From Pseudomonas fluorescens (GTDB lineage: Bacteria; Pseudomonadota; Gammaproteobacteria; Pseudomonadales; Pseudomonadaceae), in assembly GCF_000967965.1 (NCBI RefSeq), contig NZ_LACC01000019.1, positions 1-64,000 on the forward strand: 64,000 nt of DNA, given 5' to 3'. Positions within the stretch are counted from its first letter, which is position 1, and each line of letters begins with the position of its first letter. Below the pieces are notes generated by a model. That model ran no database searches. It worked only from the letters and a program-made list of their open reading frames with translations, and was not told where the DNA came from. Shown piece after piece: positions 44,099 to 51,865 of the stretch. Made by a program: the position numbers and the translations under genes.

Positions 44099-46726
44099 AT
44101 GGGCAAATCGCTGGTCATTGTGGAATCCCCGGCTAAGGCCAAGACCATCAACAAGTATTTGGGCAACGAATACGTGGTGAAGTCGAGTATCGGCCATATC
44201 CGAGACCTGCCCACCAGCGGTTCGGCTAGCGCCAGCAAAGAGCCAGCCGCCAAGCGCGGCAAGGCTGCTGCGGGTGAAGTGCCGGCACTGTCGCCGAAAG
44301 AAAAAGCGCGCAAGCAGCTGGTCGCACGCATGGGTGTCGATCCGGACCATGGCTGGAAAGCCAAGTACGAGATCCTCCCGGGCAAGGAAAAAGTCATCGA
44401 AGAGCTGCGCCGGCTCGCCAAGGATGCTGACACCATCTATCTCGCAACCGACTTGGACCGCGAGGGGGAAGCCATTGCCTGGCACCTGCGCGAAGCCATC
44501 GGTGGTGACGACACCCGCTACAAGCGCGTGGTGTTCAACGAAATCACCAAGAAGGCGATTCAGGAAGCCTTCTCGAAACCGGGCGAGCTGGATATCGACC
44601 GCGTCAACGCCCAGCAGGCGCGTCGCTTCCTCGACCGCGTCGTGGGCTATATGGTTTCGCCGCTGCTGTGGGCCAAGATCGCTCGCGGTCTGTCCGCCGG
44701 TCGCGTGCAATCGGTTGCCGTGAAGCTGGTGGTCGAGCGTGAACGTGAAATCCGCGCGTTCATCCCTGAAGAATACTGGGAAGTTCATGCCGACCTCGGT
44801 ACCGCCAAAGGCGCGACCGTGCGTTTCGACGTGGCTCGCGAAAAGGGCGAAGCCTTCAAGCCGCTCAACGAAACCCAGGCCATGGCCGCGCTGGAGAAGC
44901 TCAAGGCTTCCAGCTACAGCATCGTCAAGCGCGAAGACAAGCCGACCAGCAGCAAGCCGTCGGCGCCATTCATCACCTCCACCCTGCAGCAGGCCGCGAG
45001 TAACCGCCTGGGCTTCGGTGTGAAGAAGACCATGATGATGGCCCAGCGTTTGTACGAAGCTGGCTATATCACCTATATGCGTACCGACTCCACCAACCTT
45101 TCGGTTGATGCCGTGGCGATGGCGCGTACCTATATTGAAGGCGAGTTCGGCAAGAAGTACCTGCCGGAAACCCCGAACGTCTACAGCAGCAAGGAAGGCG
45201 CACAAGAGGCTCACGAAGCGATTCGTCCGTCCGACGCCAATACCGAGCCAAGCAAGCTGTCGGGCATGGAGCGTGACGCTGAGCGCCTCTACGAGCTCAT
45301 CTGGCGCCAGTTCCTCGCTTGCCAGATGCTGCCGGCGCAATACCTGTCGACCACGGTCACTGTGGGTGCCGGCGACTTCGAGCTGCGCGCCAAGGGCCGC
45401 ATCCTGAAGTTCGACGGTTACACCCGCGTCATGCCGCAAATCGCCAAGCCAGGTGATGACGACGTACTGCCGGACATGGCCCAGGGCGACGCGATGAAGC
45501 TGATCAAGCTTGATCCGACCCAGCACTTCACCAAGCCGCCGGCACGTTACTCGGAAGCCAGCCTGGTAAAAGAAATGGAAAAACGCGGCATCGGTCGTCC
45601 TTCGACCTATGCGGCGATCATTTCGACCATCCAGGACCGCGGCTATGTGGCGCTGCACAACCGTCGTTTCTACTCGGAAAAGATGGGCGACATCGTCACC
45701 GAGCGTCTGGCTGAGAGTTTCTCCAACCTGATGGACTACGGCTTCACCGCCGGCATGGAAGAGCACCTCGATGACGTGGCCCAGGGCGAACGCGACTGGA
45801 AAAACGTGCTCGACGAGTTCTACGGTGACTTCAAGAAGAAACTCGAAGTGGCCGAAAGCCCGGAACACGGCATGCGTGCCAATCAGCCTGTCATGACTGA
45901 CATTCCGTGCACCACTTGCGGCCGGCCGATGCAGATTCGTACCGCATCGACTGGTGTGTTCCTCGGTTGCTCGGGCTACAGCCTGCCGCCGAAAGAGCGC
46001 TGCAAGGCCACCGTCAACCTGGTGCCGGGCGACGAGATCGCTGCGGACGACGAGGGTGAATCGGAATCGCTGGTGTTGCGTGGCAAGCATCGTTGCCCGA
46101 TCTGCAGCACGGCGATGGATGCCTACCTGCTCGATGAAAAGCGCAAGCTGCACATCTGCGGTAACAACCCGGATTGCGATGGCTACGAAATCGAAGAGGG
46201 CACTTATCGCATCAAGGGCTATGAAGGTCCGAGCCTGGAGTGCGACAAGTGTGGCAGCGAGATGCAACTCAAGACCGGCCGTTTCGGCAAGTTCTTCGGT
46301 TGCACCAATGCCACCTGCAAGAACACCCGCAAACTGCTGAAGAGCGGTGACGCGGCGCCGCCGAAGATGGATCCGGTGAAGATGCCTGAGCTGAAATGCG
46401 AAAAGGTCAACGACACCTACATCCTGCGCGACGGTGCATCCGGCCTGTTCCTGGCGGCCAGCCAGTTCCCGAAAAACCGTGAGACTCGTGCTCCGCTGGT
46501 GATGGAAATCATCCCGCACAAGGATGAGATCGATCCGAAGTATCACTTCCTCTGCGAAGCGCCGAAGAAAGATCCGGATGGCCTCCCGACTGTGATTCGT
46601 TACAGTCGCAAGACCAAGGAACAGTACGTGCAGACCGAAGTCGACGGTAAGCCGACTGGCTGGAAAGCGTTCTACGACGGCGGCAAGTGGACGGTCGAAG
46701 ACAAGCGTCCAGCTGCGAAAGCGTAA
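44099..46726 (+). CDS. topA: DNA topoisomerase I
   Basis: An 875-aa type IA topoisomerase relaxing negative supercoils. The Toprim domain holds LVIVESPAKAKTINKYLG and the acidic triad motif DLDREGEAIAWHL. The active Tyr is in GYITYMRTDSTNLS (about residue 327). Three C-terminal zinc ribbons follow: CTTCGRPM, CPICSTAMDAY...CGNNPDC, and CDKCGSEM...GCTNATC. A basic tail of the E. coli type closes the protein. The Lys-rich insert after residue 45 (SKEPAAKRGKAAAGE) lies within Toprim and is typical of pseudomonads. Confidence 0.97.
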   Translation: MGKSLVIVESPAKAKTINKYLGNEYVVKSSIGHIRDLPTSGSASASKEPAAKRGKAAAGEVPALSPKEKARKQLVARMGVDPDHGWKAKYEILPGKEKVIEELRRLAKDADTIYLATDLDREGEAIAWHLREAIGGDDTRYKRVVFNEITKKAIQEAFSKPGELDIDRVNAQQARRFLDRVVGYMVSPLLWAKIARGLSAGRVQSVAVKLVVEREREIRAFIPEEYWEVHADLGTAKGATVRFDVAREKGEAFKPLNETQAMAALEKLKASSYSIVKREDKPTSSKPSAPFITSTLQQAASNRLGFGVKKTMMMAQRLYEAGYITYMRTDSTNLSVDAVAMARTYIEGEFGKKYLPETPNVYSSKEGAQEAHEAIRPSDANTEPSKLSGMERDAERLYELIWRQFLACQMLPAQYLSTTVTVGAGDFELRAKGRILKFDGYTRVMPQIAKPGDDDVLPDMAQGDAMKLIKLDPTQHFTKPPARYSEASLVKEMEKRGIGRPSTYAAIISTIQDRGYVALHNRRFYSEKMGDIVTERLAESFSNLMDYGFTAGMEEHLDDVAQGERDWKNVLDEFYGDFKKKLEVAESPEHGMRANQPVMTDIPCTTCGRPMQIRTASTGVFLGCSGYSLPPKERCKATVNLVPGDEIAADDEGESESLVLRGKHRCPICSTAMDAYLLDEKRKLHICGNNPDCDGYEIEEGTYRIKGYEGPSLECDKCGSEMQLKTGRFGKFFGCTNATCKNTRKLLKSGDAAPPKMDPVKMPELKCEKVNDTYILRDGASGLFLAASQFPKNRETRAPLVMEIIPHKDEIDPKYHFLCEAPKKDPDGLPTVIRYSRKTKEQYVQTEVDGKPTGWKAFYDGGKWTVEDKRPAAKA

Positions 46727-46742
46727 AGCGTCACAGCAATGA

Positions 46743-46782
46743 AAAGGCCGCATGAGAACCCTCGGGTTTTCATGCGGCCTTT
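46743..46782 (+). terminator. Terminator of topA
   Basis: AAAGGCCGCATG (46743-46754) and CATGCGGCCTTT (46771-46782) with an inner AACCC/GGGTT stem. Confidence 0.92.
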
Positions 46783-46885
46783 GTTGTGCTCCTGTAAAAA
46801 AAAGGGGGGCTTGCGGTTGGATCGGCTGATCCACGACACTGTCCAACCTGCATGAAGCAATTATTTCGTTGTGGAGGCTGCCGTC

Positions 46886-47410
46886 ATGGCCCACGAACTG
46901 TATACCCGCACCAATCAGAAGATTTATTTCGCCGGCTTGTCGCTCGAAGCACTGGCCCGCACTGAAGAGGGGCGGGCGATGAATTCGCTGGCGCTGATCC
47001 AGGCTGGACGCGAATCCGCGCTGTTTCACCTGTACGGCGCGCTGTTGGGTCTGTGTCACGAAATCGCCGGTTTCTATCGCTTGCCTCAGGCCAATGCGCC
47101 CCGTGCGGAGTTGTTGCTGACTCGCGAGGTGCTGGAAACCATCGTCATTCCGGAAATGGCTGAGCTGGTCGAACTGGCCAATAATCCGGAAACCTGGTTG
47201 GCCAAGTTGTTGGCTGCCCATGCTGCGTTGTTTCAGCCGCCGCGCGCGCCCCACAAGCCGAAAGGGGACGTGACCCAGCCACTGATCCTGGCTGTCAATC
47301 TGGATGAAGAGGAAGCGCCGGAAGAGCTGAGTCGGGAGGAGTTGGAGAGCTGGCGTCAGAATCTGAAAGGATTGGCGATCCGCTTTCGCGAAGGCCTGAA
47401 CGAGTGCTGA
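46886..47410 (+). CDS. Conserved hypothetical protein (probably DUF6586 family)
   Basis: A 174-aa cytoplasmic helical protein starting MAHELYTRTNQKIYFAGLSL. It shows no membrane segment and no catalytic motif. The C-terminal part is acidic. GTGGAGG precedes ATG 46886. The neighbourhood (topA on one side, lexA-sulA on the other) is conserved in Pseudomonas as I recall, but no function is known to me. Confidence 0.8.
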   Translation: MAHELYTRTNQKIYFAGLSLEALARTEEGRAMNSLALIQAGRESALFHLYGALLGLCHEIAGFYRLPQANAPRAELLLTREVLETIVIPEMAELVELANNPETWLAKLLAAHAALFQPPRAPHKPKGDVTQPLILAVNLDEEEAPEELSREELESWRQNLKGLAIRFREGLNEC

Positions 47411-47504
47411 CAGAAACAGTTTTGGGATGGCATCTGGTCAAGATCCCGAGCGAAGCCTGGCCGATGCCTATATAATCCCCGCCTTTCGTGGAGAACAGTC
47501 CTTT

Positions 47505-47738
47505 ATGCCAACGTCCTTTCTAGAAATTGTCGAGTTACCAGACGGCCGTATCGAGCTGCGCAGGGCCGAGGACGAGGGTTCTCTGGTTACTTTGGATTTC
47601 TCCGAGGACGCCAAGGCATTCCTGCAAGGGCAGCACGTGGAAGTCGCCAAGGCGATGTTGAGCGTCGGTGTTCAGATGGCCGGTCGCCTGGTTGAAGGCG
47701 AATTCGACAAGGAAGAGGGGTCGCGGGTTCTTCATTGA
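47505..47738 (+). CDS. Conserved small hypothetical protein
   Basis: A 77-aa acidic protein, MPTSFLEIVELPDGRIELRR..., with DFSEDAKAFLQGQHVEVAKA in the middle. ATG 47505 has GGAGA upstream; the frame reaches 47427. TATAAT at 47470-47475 could be its -10. Function unknown; the same small gene sits next to sulA in other pseudomonads as I recall. Confidence 0.8.
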   Translation: MPTSFLEIVELPDGRIELRRAEDEGSLVTLDFSEDAKAFLQGQHVEVAKAMLSVGVQMAGRLVEGEFDKEEGSRVLH

Positions 47739-47775
47739 CCCCCGTCTGTCGCTTTTCTTGATGTCGTTACTCATC

Positions 47776-47799
47776 GGCTTCTCTGTCCCTGGAGAAGCC
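47776..47799. terminator. Hairpin between convergent genes (weak terminator)
   Basis: GGCTTCTC (47776-47783) and GAGAAGCC (47792-47799), 8-nt loop, no T-tract, between the small gene and sulA. Confidence 0.45.
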
Positions 47800-47831
47800 T
47801 GGCGCGGTGAAGCGCGCGTCTTGCTTGTCGG

Positions 47832-48308
47832 TTAACCCAGTCGAATATTCAGGCTCTGAGCGTCCCCGGTGCGGGCGGCGCTGATCAGTTGTTGCCGCGA
47901 TTGGGGGCTCAACGGGTTGATCCAGCTGACCACCGTGTGGCTACGACCCAGGCGCAGGGCTTCGCAGGTCAGTTGCTGGGCGCTCTGGGTGCCCCGCGGT
48001 TGCAGCAACAGAATGCGCTCGCGGTTGAGGCCGGCATCTCGCAGCCAGGCTTGGGTCAGGCTGGCGGGCGGCGCGATCAGTGTCAGCCAGCGTGCATCCT
48101 GGTCCTGGCTCAATTCCCTGAGGATCGGTGCCAGAAGGCTCAGGCAGTTCCCGGTTGCACCACGCAGTGACAGCTCGCTGAAAACGTCAGGTTCGGCGCT
48201 CCAGGGGGACTCGACTACGTCTTTCAGAATCGGCGCCAATGGCTGTGCCATGAACGCTTCGAACAACGGCAGTTGGGTTTGCTGTGGTGATGTCTGTGGG
48301 AACTGCAT
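47832..48308 (-). CDS. sulA: SOS cell-division inhibitor SulA
   Basis: A 158-aa inhibitor that binds FtsZ during the SOS response. The RecA-like fold core is visible in LLAPILRELSQDQDARWLTL and IAPPASLTQAWLRDAGLNRE. The frame extends to 48341, but ATG 48308 with AAAGGAGG directly upstream is decisive. It lies 10 bp after lexA, so lexA-sulA form one operon under the two LexA boxes, the usual Pseudomonas arrangement. Confidence 0.93.
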   Translation of the reverse strand: MQFPQTSPQQTQLPLFEAFMAQPLAPILKDVVESPWSAEPDVFSELSLRGATGNCLSLLAPILRELSQDQDARWLTLIAPPASLTQAWLRDAGLNRERILLLQPRGTQSAQQLTCEALRLGRSHTVVSWINPLSPQSRQQLISAARTGDAQSLNIRLG

Positions 48309-48318
48309 GGTGCCTCCT

Positions 48319-48927
48319 TTAGCGGCGAATGACGCCGACACTCAAGCCTTCGATCACCAGTTCCTGGTCTTGAAGGTTCACTTCAATAGGGGCGAACTCG
48401 GGGTTCTCGGCGATCAGCCAGACTTTGCTGCCGTCACGCTTGAAGCGCTTGACGGTCACTTCGTCGCCGATTCGCGCAACCACGATCTGACCGTTACGGG
48501 CTTCGCGGGTGGTGTGAACCGCCAGCAGGTCGCCGTCGAAAATGCCAACATCCTTCATGCTCATCCCATGGACGCGCAGCAGGTAGTCGGCGCGCGGATG
48601 GAAGAAGGCGGGATTGATGTTGCAGGACTCTTCGATGTGTTGCTGCGCAAGAATCGGGGCGCCGGCTGCGACCCGGCCAATGATCGGCAGGGTGGAATCG
48701 TCGGCCTTGGCTTCGAATCCTGGGATGCGAATGCCACGGGAGGCGCCAGGCGTCATCTCGATTGCACCCTTGCGGGCCAGTGCCTTGAGGTGTTCTTCCG
48801 CCGCATTGGGCGATTTGAAACCCAGTTCCTGAGCGATTTCCGCACGGGTGGGTGGATACCCGTTGTCTTCCAGGCAGCGTTTGATGAAAGCCAGAATCTC
48901 TGCTTGTCGTGGCGTCAGCTTTAGCAT
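48319..48927 (-). CDS. lexA: LexA repressor
   Basis: A 202-aa SOS repressor. The N-terminal winged helix starts MLKLTPRQAEILAFIKRCLE, with the recognition helix in SPNAAEEHLKALARKG. The Ala-Gly cleavage site is in GRVAAGAPIL (about residues 84-93). The catalytic Ser is in RVHGMSMKDVGI (about 118-124) and the Lys in GDEVTVKRFKRD. Two LexA boxes overlap its promoter, so it is autoregulated. Confidence 0.98.
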   Translation of the reverse strand: MLKLTPRQAEILAFIKRCLEDNGYPPTRAEIAQELGFKSPNAAEEHLKALARKGAIEMTPGASRGIRIPGFEAKADDSTLPIIGRVAAGAPILAQQHIEESCNINPAFFHPRADYLLRVHGMSMKDVGIFDGDLLAVHTTREARNGQIVVARIGDEVTVKRFKRDGSKVWLIAENPEFAPIEVNLQDQELVIEGLSVGVIRR

Positions 48928-48937
48928 ATCGATCGCT

Positions 48938-48953
48938 CTGTTTTTTTATACAG
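48938..48953 (-). promoter_or_regulatory. LexA (SOS) box 1
   Basis: On the minus strand CTGTATAAAAAAACAG, a full CTG-N10-CAG box close to the consensus, 11 bp upstream of the lexA ATG. Confidence 0.93.
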
Positions 48954-48956
48954 TGA

Positions 48957-48972
48957 CTGGGATTATATACAG
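48957..48972 (-). promoter_or_regulatory. LexA (SOS) box 2
   Basis: On the minus strand CTGTATATAATCCCAG (CTG-N10-CAG). It contains the -10 hexamer TATAAT of the promoter, and is 3 bp from box 1. Confidence 0.92.
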
Positions 48973-48989
48973 TGCGGCGGTCTTGGCAA
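48962..48989 (-). promoter_or_regulatory. Sigma-70 promoter of lexA-sulA
   Basis: TTGCCA (minus strand, 48984-48989), 16-nt spacer, TATAAT (48962-48967). The -10 lies inside LexA box 2. Confidence 0.85.
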
Positions 48990-49097
48990 TGCCCCATTTT
49001 TCAGTCGCCGCCGGACGGTCAAACAGTCAGTGGATTGAAGCTTCGCCGTTGTGTGGTTAAATGTCTGACCGACCATTCCCAAAACGAACTGCCAGAC

Positions 49098-49126
49098 TTG
49101 ACAATGCACAGGCTGAAACGTATGTT
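49098..49126 (+). promoter_or_regulatory. Sigma-70 promoter of psrA
   Basis: Perfect TTGACA (49098-49103), 17-nt spacer, TATGTT (49121-49126); the -10 is inside the first PsrA operator. Confidence 0.85.
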
Positions 49127-49141
49127 TCAAACAAGTGTTTG
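49115..49141. promoter_or_regulatory. Two overlapping PsrA operators
   Basis: GAAACGTATGTTTC (49115-49128) and CAAACAAGTGTTTG (49128-49141) each match G/CAAAC-N4-GTTTG/C perfectly and share base 49128. They cover the -10 and the transcription start of psrA. Confidence 0.92.
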
Positions 49142-49156
49142 TCAGGCGGAGTAGCC

Positions 49157-49864
49157 ATGGCCCAGTCGGAAACCGTTGAACGCATTCTTGATGCAGCCGA
49201 GCAGTTGTTCGCGGAAAAAGGTTTCGCCGAAACCTCGTTGCGTCTGATCACCAGCAAGGCGGGTGTCAACCTGGCGGCGGTGAACTATCACTTCGGTTCG
49301 AAGAAGGCGTTGATTCAAGCGGTTTTCTCGCGGTTCCTCGGGCCGTTCTGCATCAGCCTCGATAAAGAGCTGGAGCGGCGTCAGGCCAAGCCTGAAATCA
49401 AGCCGACGCTCGAAGAGTTGCTGGAAATCCTCGTCGAGCAGGCACTGGTGGTGCAGCCGCGCAGTGGCAACGATCTTTCTATTTTCATGCGTCTGCTGGG
49501 GCTGGCGTTCAGTCAGAGTCAGGGGCACTTGCGTCGTTATCTGGAAGACATGTACGGCAAGGTGTTCCGCCGCTACATGATGCTGGTCAACGAAGCGGCG
49601 CCGCGTATTCCGCCCATCGAACTGTTCTGGCGCGTGCACTTCATGCTGGGTGCGGCGGCGTTCAGCATGTCCGGTATCAAGGCCTTGCGCGCGATTGCCG
49701 AAACCGATTTCGGCGTGAACACCTCCATCGAGCAGGTCATGCGCCTGATGGTGCCATTCCTGGCTGCCGGCATGCGTGCCGAATCCGGCGTTACTGACAC
49801 GGCCATGGCTACGGCCCAGTTGCGTCCGCGTAGCAAATCGACACCGGTTGCCGCCAAGGTTTAA
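49157..49864 (+). CDS. psrA: TetR-family regulator PsrA
   Basis: A 235-aa fatty-acid-responsive regulator that represses beta-oxidation genes and itself and activates rpoS in pseudomonads. The N-terminal helix-turn-helix is TSLRLITSKAGVNLAAVNYH followed by FGSKKALIQAVF. The rest is the ligand-binding and dimerisation domain. The frame extends to 49061, across the operators, but ATG 49157 (MAQSETVERIL) follows GGCGGAG and fits the family length. Two perfect operators cover its promoter. Confidence 0.95.
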   Translation: MAQSETVERILDAAEQLFAEKGFAETSLRLITSKAGVNLAAVNYHFGSKKALIQAVFSRFLGPFCISLDKELERRQAKPEIKPTLEELLEILVEQALVVQPRSGNDLSIFMRLLGLAFSQSQGHLRRYLEDMYGKVFRRYMMLVNEAAPRIPPIELFWRVHFMLGAAAFSMSGIKALRAIAETDFGVNTSIEQVMRLMVPFLAAGMRAESGVTDTAMATAQLRPRSKSTPVAAKV

Positions 49865-50022
49865 CCGCACACGGGTGGGCGCGGCAGCTGACATCCGCTA
49901 AGCTAGCCGCCCATGCCGACTCTCGTTCTGAACCCGTTTCCCATTGATATCGCCGACCTGCCGGGCATAGCGTCTGGCGGCGAATTCGTGTAGGCCGGGT
50001 TTTCTGTTATCAAGGAATTTTT

Positions 50023-51033
50023 ATGACTGCTGGCTTGCAAGGCTCGTTGATGGTGGACGTCGCCGGTACCTGGCTGACGGCTGAAGATCGCCAATTGTTG
50101 CGCCAGCCCGAGGTGGGCGGCCTGATCATCTTTGCCCGCAACATCGAGCATCCGCGTCAAGTGCGCGAGCTGAGTGCGGCCATCCGCGCTATTCGTCCCG
50201 ATCTGTTGCTGGCGGTGGATCAAGAGGGCGGCCGCGTGCAGCGCCTGCGCCAAGGGTTCGTGCGCTTGCCAGCCATGCGCGCCATTGCCGATAACCCGAA
50301 CGCCGAATACCTGGCCGAGCAGTGCGGCTGGATCATGGCCACCGAAGTGTTGGCCGTTGGCCTGGACCTGAGCTTTGCCCCGGTGCTGGACCTGGATTAC
50401 CAGCGCAGCGCCGTTGTCGGCACCCGTTCGTTCGAAGGTGATCCCGAGCGCGCTGCCTTGCTCGCGGGTGCATTCATCCGTGGCATGAACAGCGCCGGGA
50501 TGGCGGCCACCGGCAAGCACTTCCCTGGTCATGGCTGGGCTGAAGCGGATTCCCACGTCGCGATCCCGAATGATGAGCGCAGTCTCGACGAGATCCGCGC
50601 CAAGGACCTGGTGCCGTTTGCCAAACTGAGCAAGCAACTGGCGGCGGTCATGCCGGCCCACGTTATTTATCCACAAGTCGATTCCCAGCCCGCAGGTTTC
50701 TCCCGCCGCTGGTTGCAGGACATCCTGCGCGGCGAGTTGCAGTTCGATGGCGTGATCTTCAGTGACGACCTGTCCATGGCGGGCGCCCACGTGGTCGGCG
50801 ATGCCGCCAGCCGTATCGAAGCGGCACTGACTGCCGGTTGCGACATGGGCCTGGTGTGCAACGACCGTGCGGCCGCCGAACTGGCCCTGAGCGCTGCGCA
50901 ACGCCTGAAGGTCAAGCCTTCCGAGCGCATTGCGCGGATGCGCGGCCAGTCGTTCGCCAACACCGAATACCGTCAAGACCCGCGCTGGCTGGCCGCTGTC
51001 AGCGCGCTCAAAGAAGCTCAATTGATTGATTAA
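50023..51033 (+). CDS. nagZ: Beta-N-acetylhexosaminidase NagZ
   Basis: A 336-aa cytoplasmic family GH3 enzyme removing GlcNAc from 1,6-anhydroMurNAc peptides in cell-wall recycling. LLLAVDQEGGRVQRLRQGF (about residues 62-80) and the KHFPGHG motif (about 165-171) with catalytic His nearby are diagnostic. AAGGAA precedes ATG 50023. NagZ products activate AmpR-type control of AmpC in other pseudomonads. Next gene starts 12 bp later. Confidence 0.96.
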   Translation: MTAGLQGSLMVDVAGTWLTAEDRQLLRQPEVGGLIIFARNIEHPRQVRELSAAIRAIRPDLLLAVDQEGGRVQRLRQGFVRLPAMRAIADNPNAEYLAEQCGWIMATEVLAVGLDLSFAPVLDLDYQRSAVVGTRSFEGDPERAALLAGAFIRGMNSAGMAATGKHFPGHGWAEADSHVAIPNDERSLDEIRAKDLVPFAKLSKQLAAVMPAHVIYPQVDSQPAGFSRRWLQDILRGELQFDGVIFSDDLSMAGAHVVGDAASRIEAALTAGCDMGLVCNDRAAAELALSAAQRLKVKPSERIARMRGQSFANTEYRQDPRWLAAVSALKEAQLID

Positions 51034-51045
51034 GGACTGTTCGTT

Positions 51046-51783
51046 ATGACGGTTTACGCGATTATCGGTGGCACAGGCCTGACTCAACTCGAAGGCCTGA
51101 GCATTCGCCAGTCACTGGCAGTGGACACGCCTTATGGCGCACCTTCGGCCGAGGTGCAGATCGGCGAGTATGCCGGCAAGGAAGTACTGTTCCTCGCGCG
51201 TCACGGCCATCCCCATCGTTTTCCGCCGCATCAGGTCAACTACCGCGCCAATCTCTGGGCGCTGAAGCAGGCCGGAGCCGAAGCCATTCTGGCGGTCAAC
51301 GCTGTGGGTGGCATTCATGCCACCATGGGCACCGGGCATTTCTGCGTGCCGCATCAGTTGATCGACTACACCAGCGGTCGTGAGCACACCTACTTTGCCG
51401 ATGACCTGGAGCACGTCACCCATATCGACTTCAGCTACCCCTACAGCGAACCGTTGCGTCAGCAACTGATTGCGGCATTGGCGGCGGAAGGCGTGGGCTA
51501 CAGCAGTCATGGCGTGTATGCCTGCACTCAAGGGCCTCGCCTGGAAACGGTGGCTGAAATCGCCCGGCTGGAGCGTGACGGCTGCGACATCGTCGGCATG
51601 ACCGGTATGCCGGAAGCGGCCCTGGCCCGCGAACTGGAACTGGATTACGCCTGTCTGGCGCTGGTGGTGAACCCGGCGGCGGGCAAGTCGACGGCCGTGA
51701 TCACCATGGCCGAGATCGAGCAGGCCTTGCATGACGGCATGGGCAAGGTGAAATCGACGCTGGCGCGGGTGCTCAAGGGCTGA
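51046..51783 (+). CDS. mtnP: S-methyl-5'-thioinosine phosphorylase (MTAP/PNP family)
   Basis: A 245-aa purine nucleoside phosphorylase family member. It begins MTVYAIIGGTGLTQLEGLSI. Phosphate and ribose site motifs include FLARHGHPHRFPPHQVNYRA, ILAVNAVGGI, and DIVGMTGMPEAALARELEL. The P. aeruginosa homologue (PA3004) was shown to act on methylthioinosine, so the S-methyl-5'-thioinosine call follows homology. It lies 12 bp after nagZ, probably in one operon. Confidence 0.88.
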   Translation: MTVYAIIGGTGLTQLEGLSIRQSLAVDTPYGAPSAEVQIGEYAGKEVLFLARHGHPHRFPPHQVNYRANLWALKQAGAEAILAVNAVGGIHATMGTGHFCVPHQLIDYTSGREHTYFADDLEHVTHIDFSYPYSEPLRQQLIAALAAEGVGYSSHGVYACTQGPRLETVAEIARLERDGCDIVGMTGMPEAALARELELDYACLALVVNPAAGKSTAVITMAEIEQALHDGMGKVKSTLARVLKG

Positions 51784-51808
51784 GTCCCGCTTGAAACCGA
51801 GTTGACCT

Positions 51809-51830
51809 CATCGCGAGCTTGCTCGCGATG
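51809..51830. repeat. Compact palindromic REP
   Basis: CATCGCGAGC, TT, GCTCGCGATG: a 22-bp near-continuous palindrome after mtnP, possibly acting as its 3' hairpin. Confidence 0.82.
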
Positions 51831-51837
51831 GCGGTCT

Positions 51838-51865
51838 AAAAAACGCCGAAAGTCTCAGCGTTTTT
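51838..51865 (-). terminator. Terminator overlapping the helicase stop codon
   Basis: On the minus strand AAAAACGC (51858-51865) pairs with GCGTTTTTT (51838-51846); the helicase stop codon (51855-51857) lies in the loop. Confidence 0.75.

Noticed and set aside
44081..47254. 1057-codon open frame antisense to topA
   Set aside because: It covers topA and the next gene on the other strand. Both sense genes have full family motifs, while the antisense translation shows none; high GC at third positions creates such frames.
49913..49993. 26-codon frame (MPTLVLNPFPIDIADLPG...) between psrA and nagZ
   Set aside because: It has a start and stop but no ribosome-binding site, and I recognise no relative. 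Could be a leader peptide, but the evidence is too thin.
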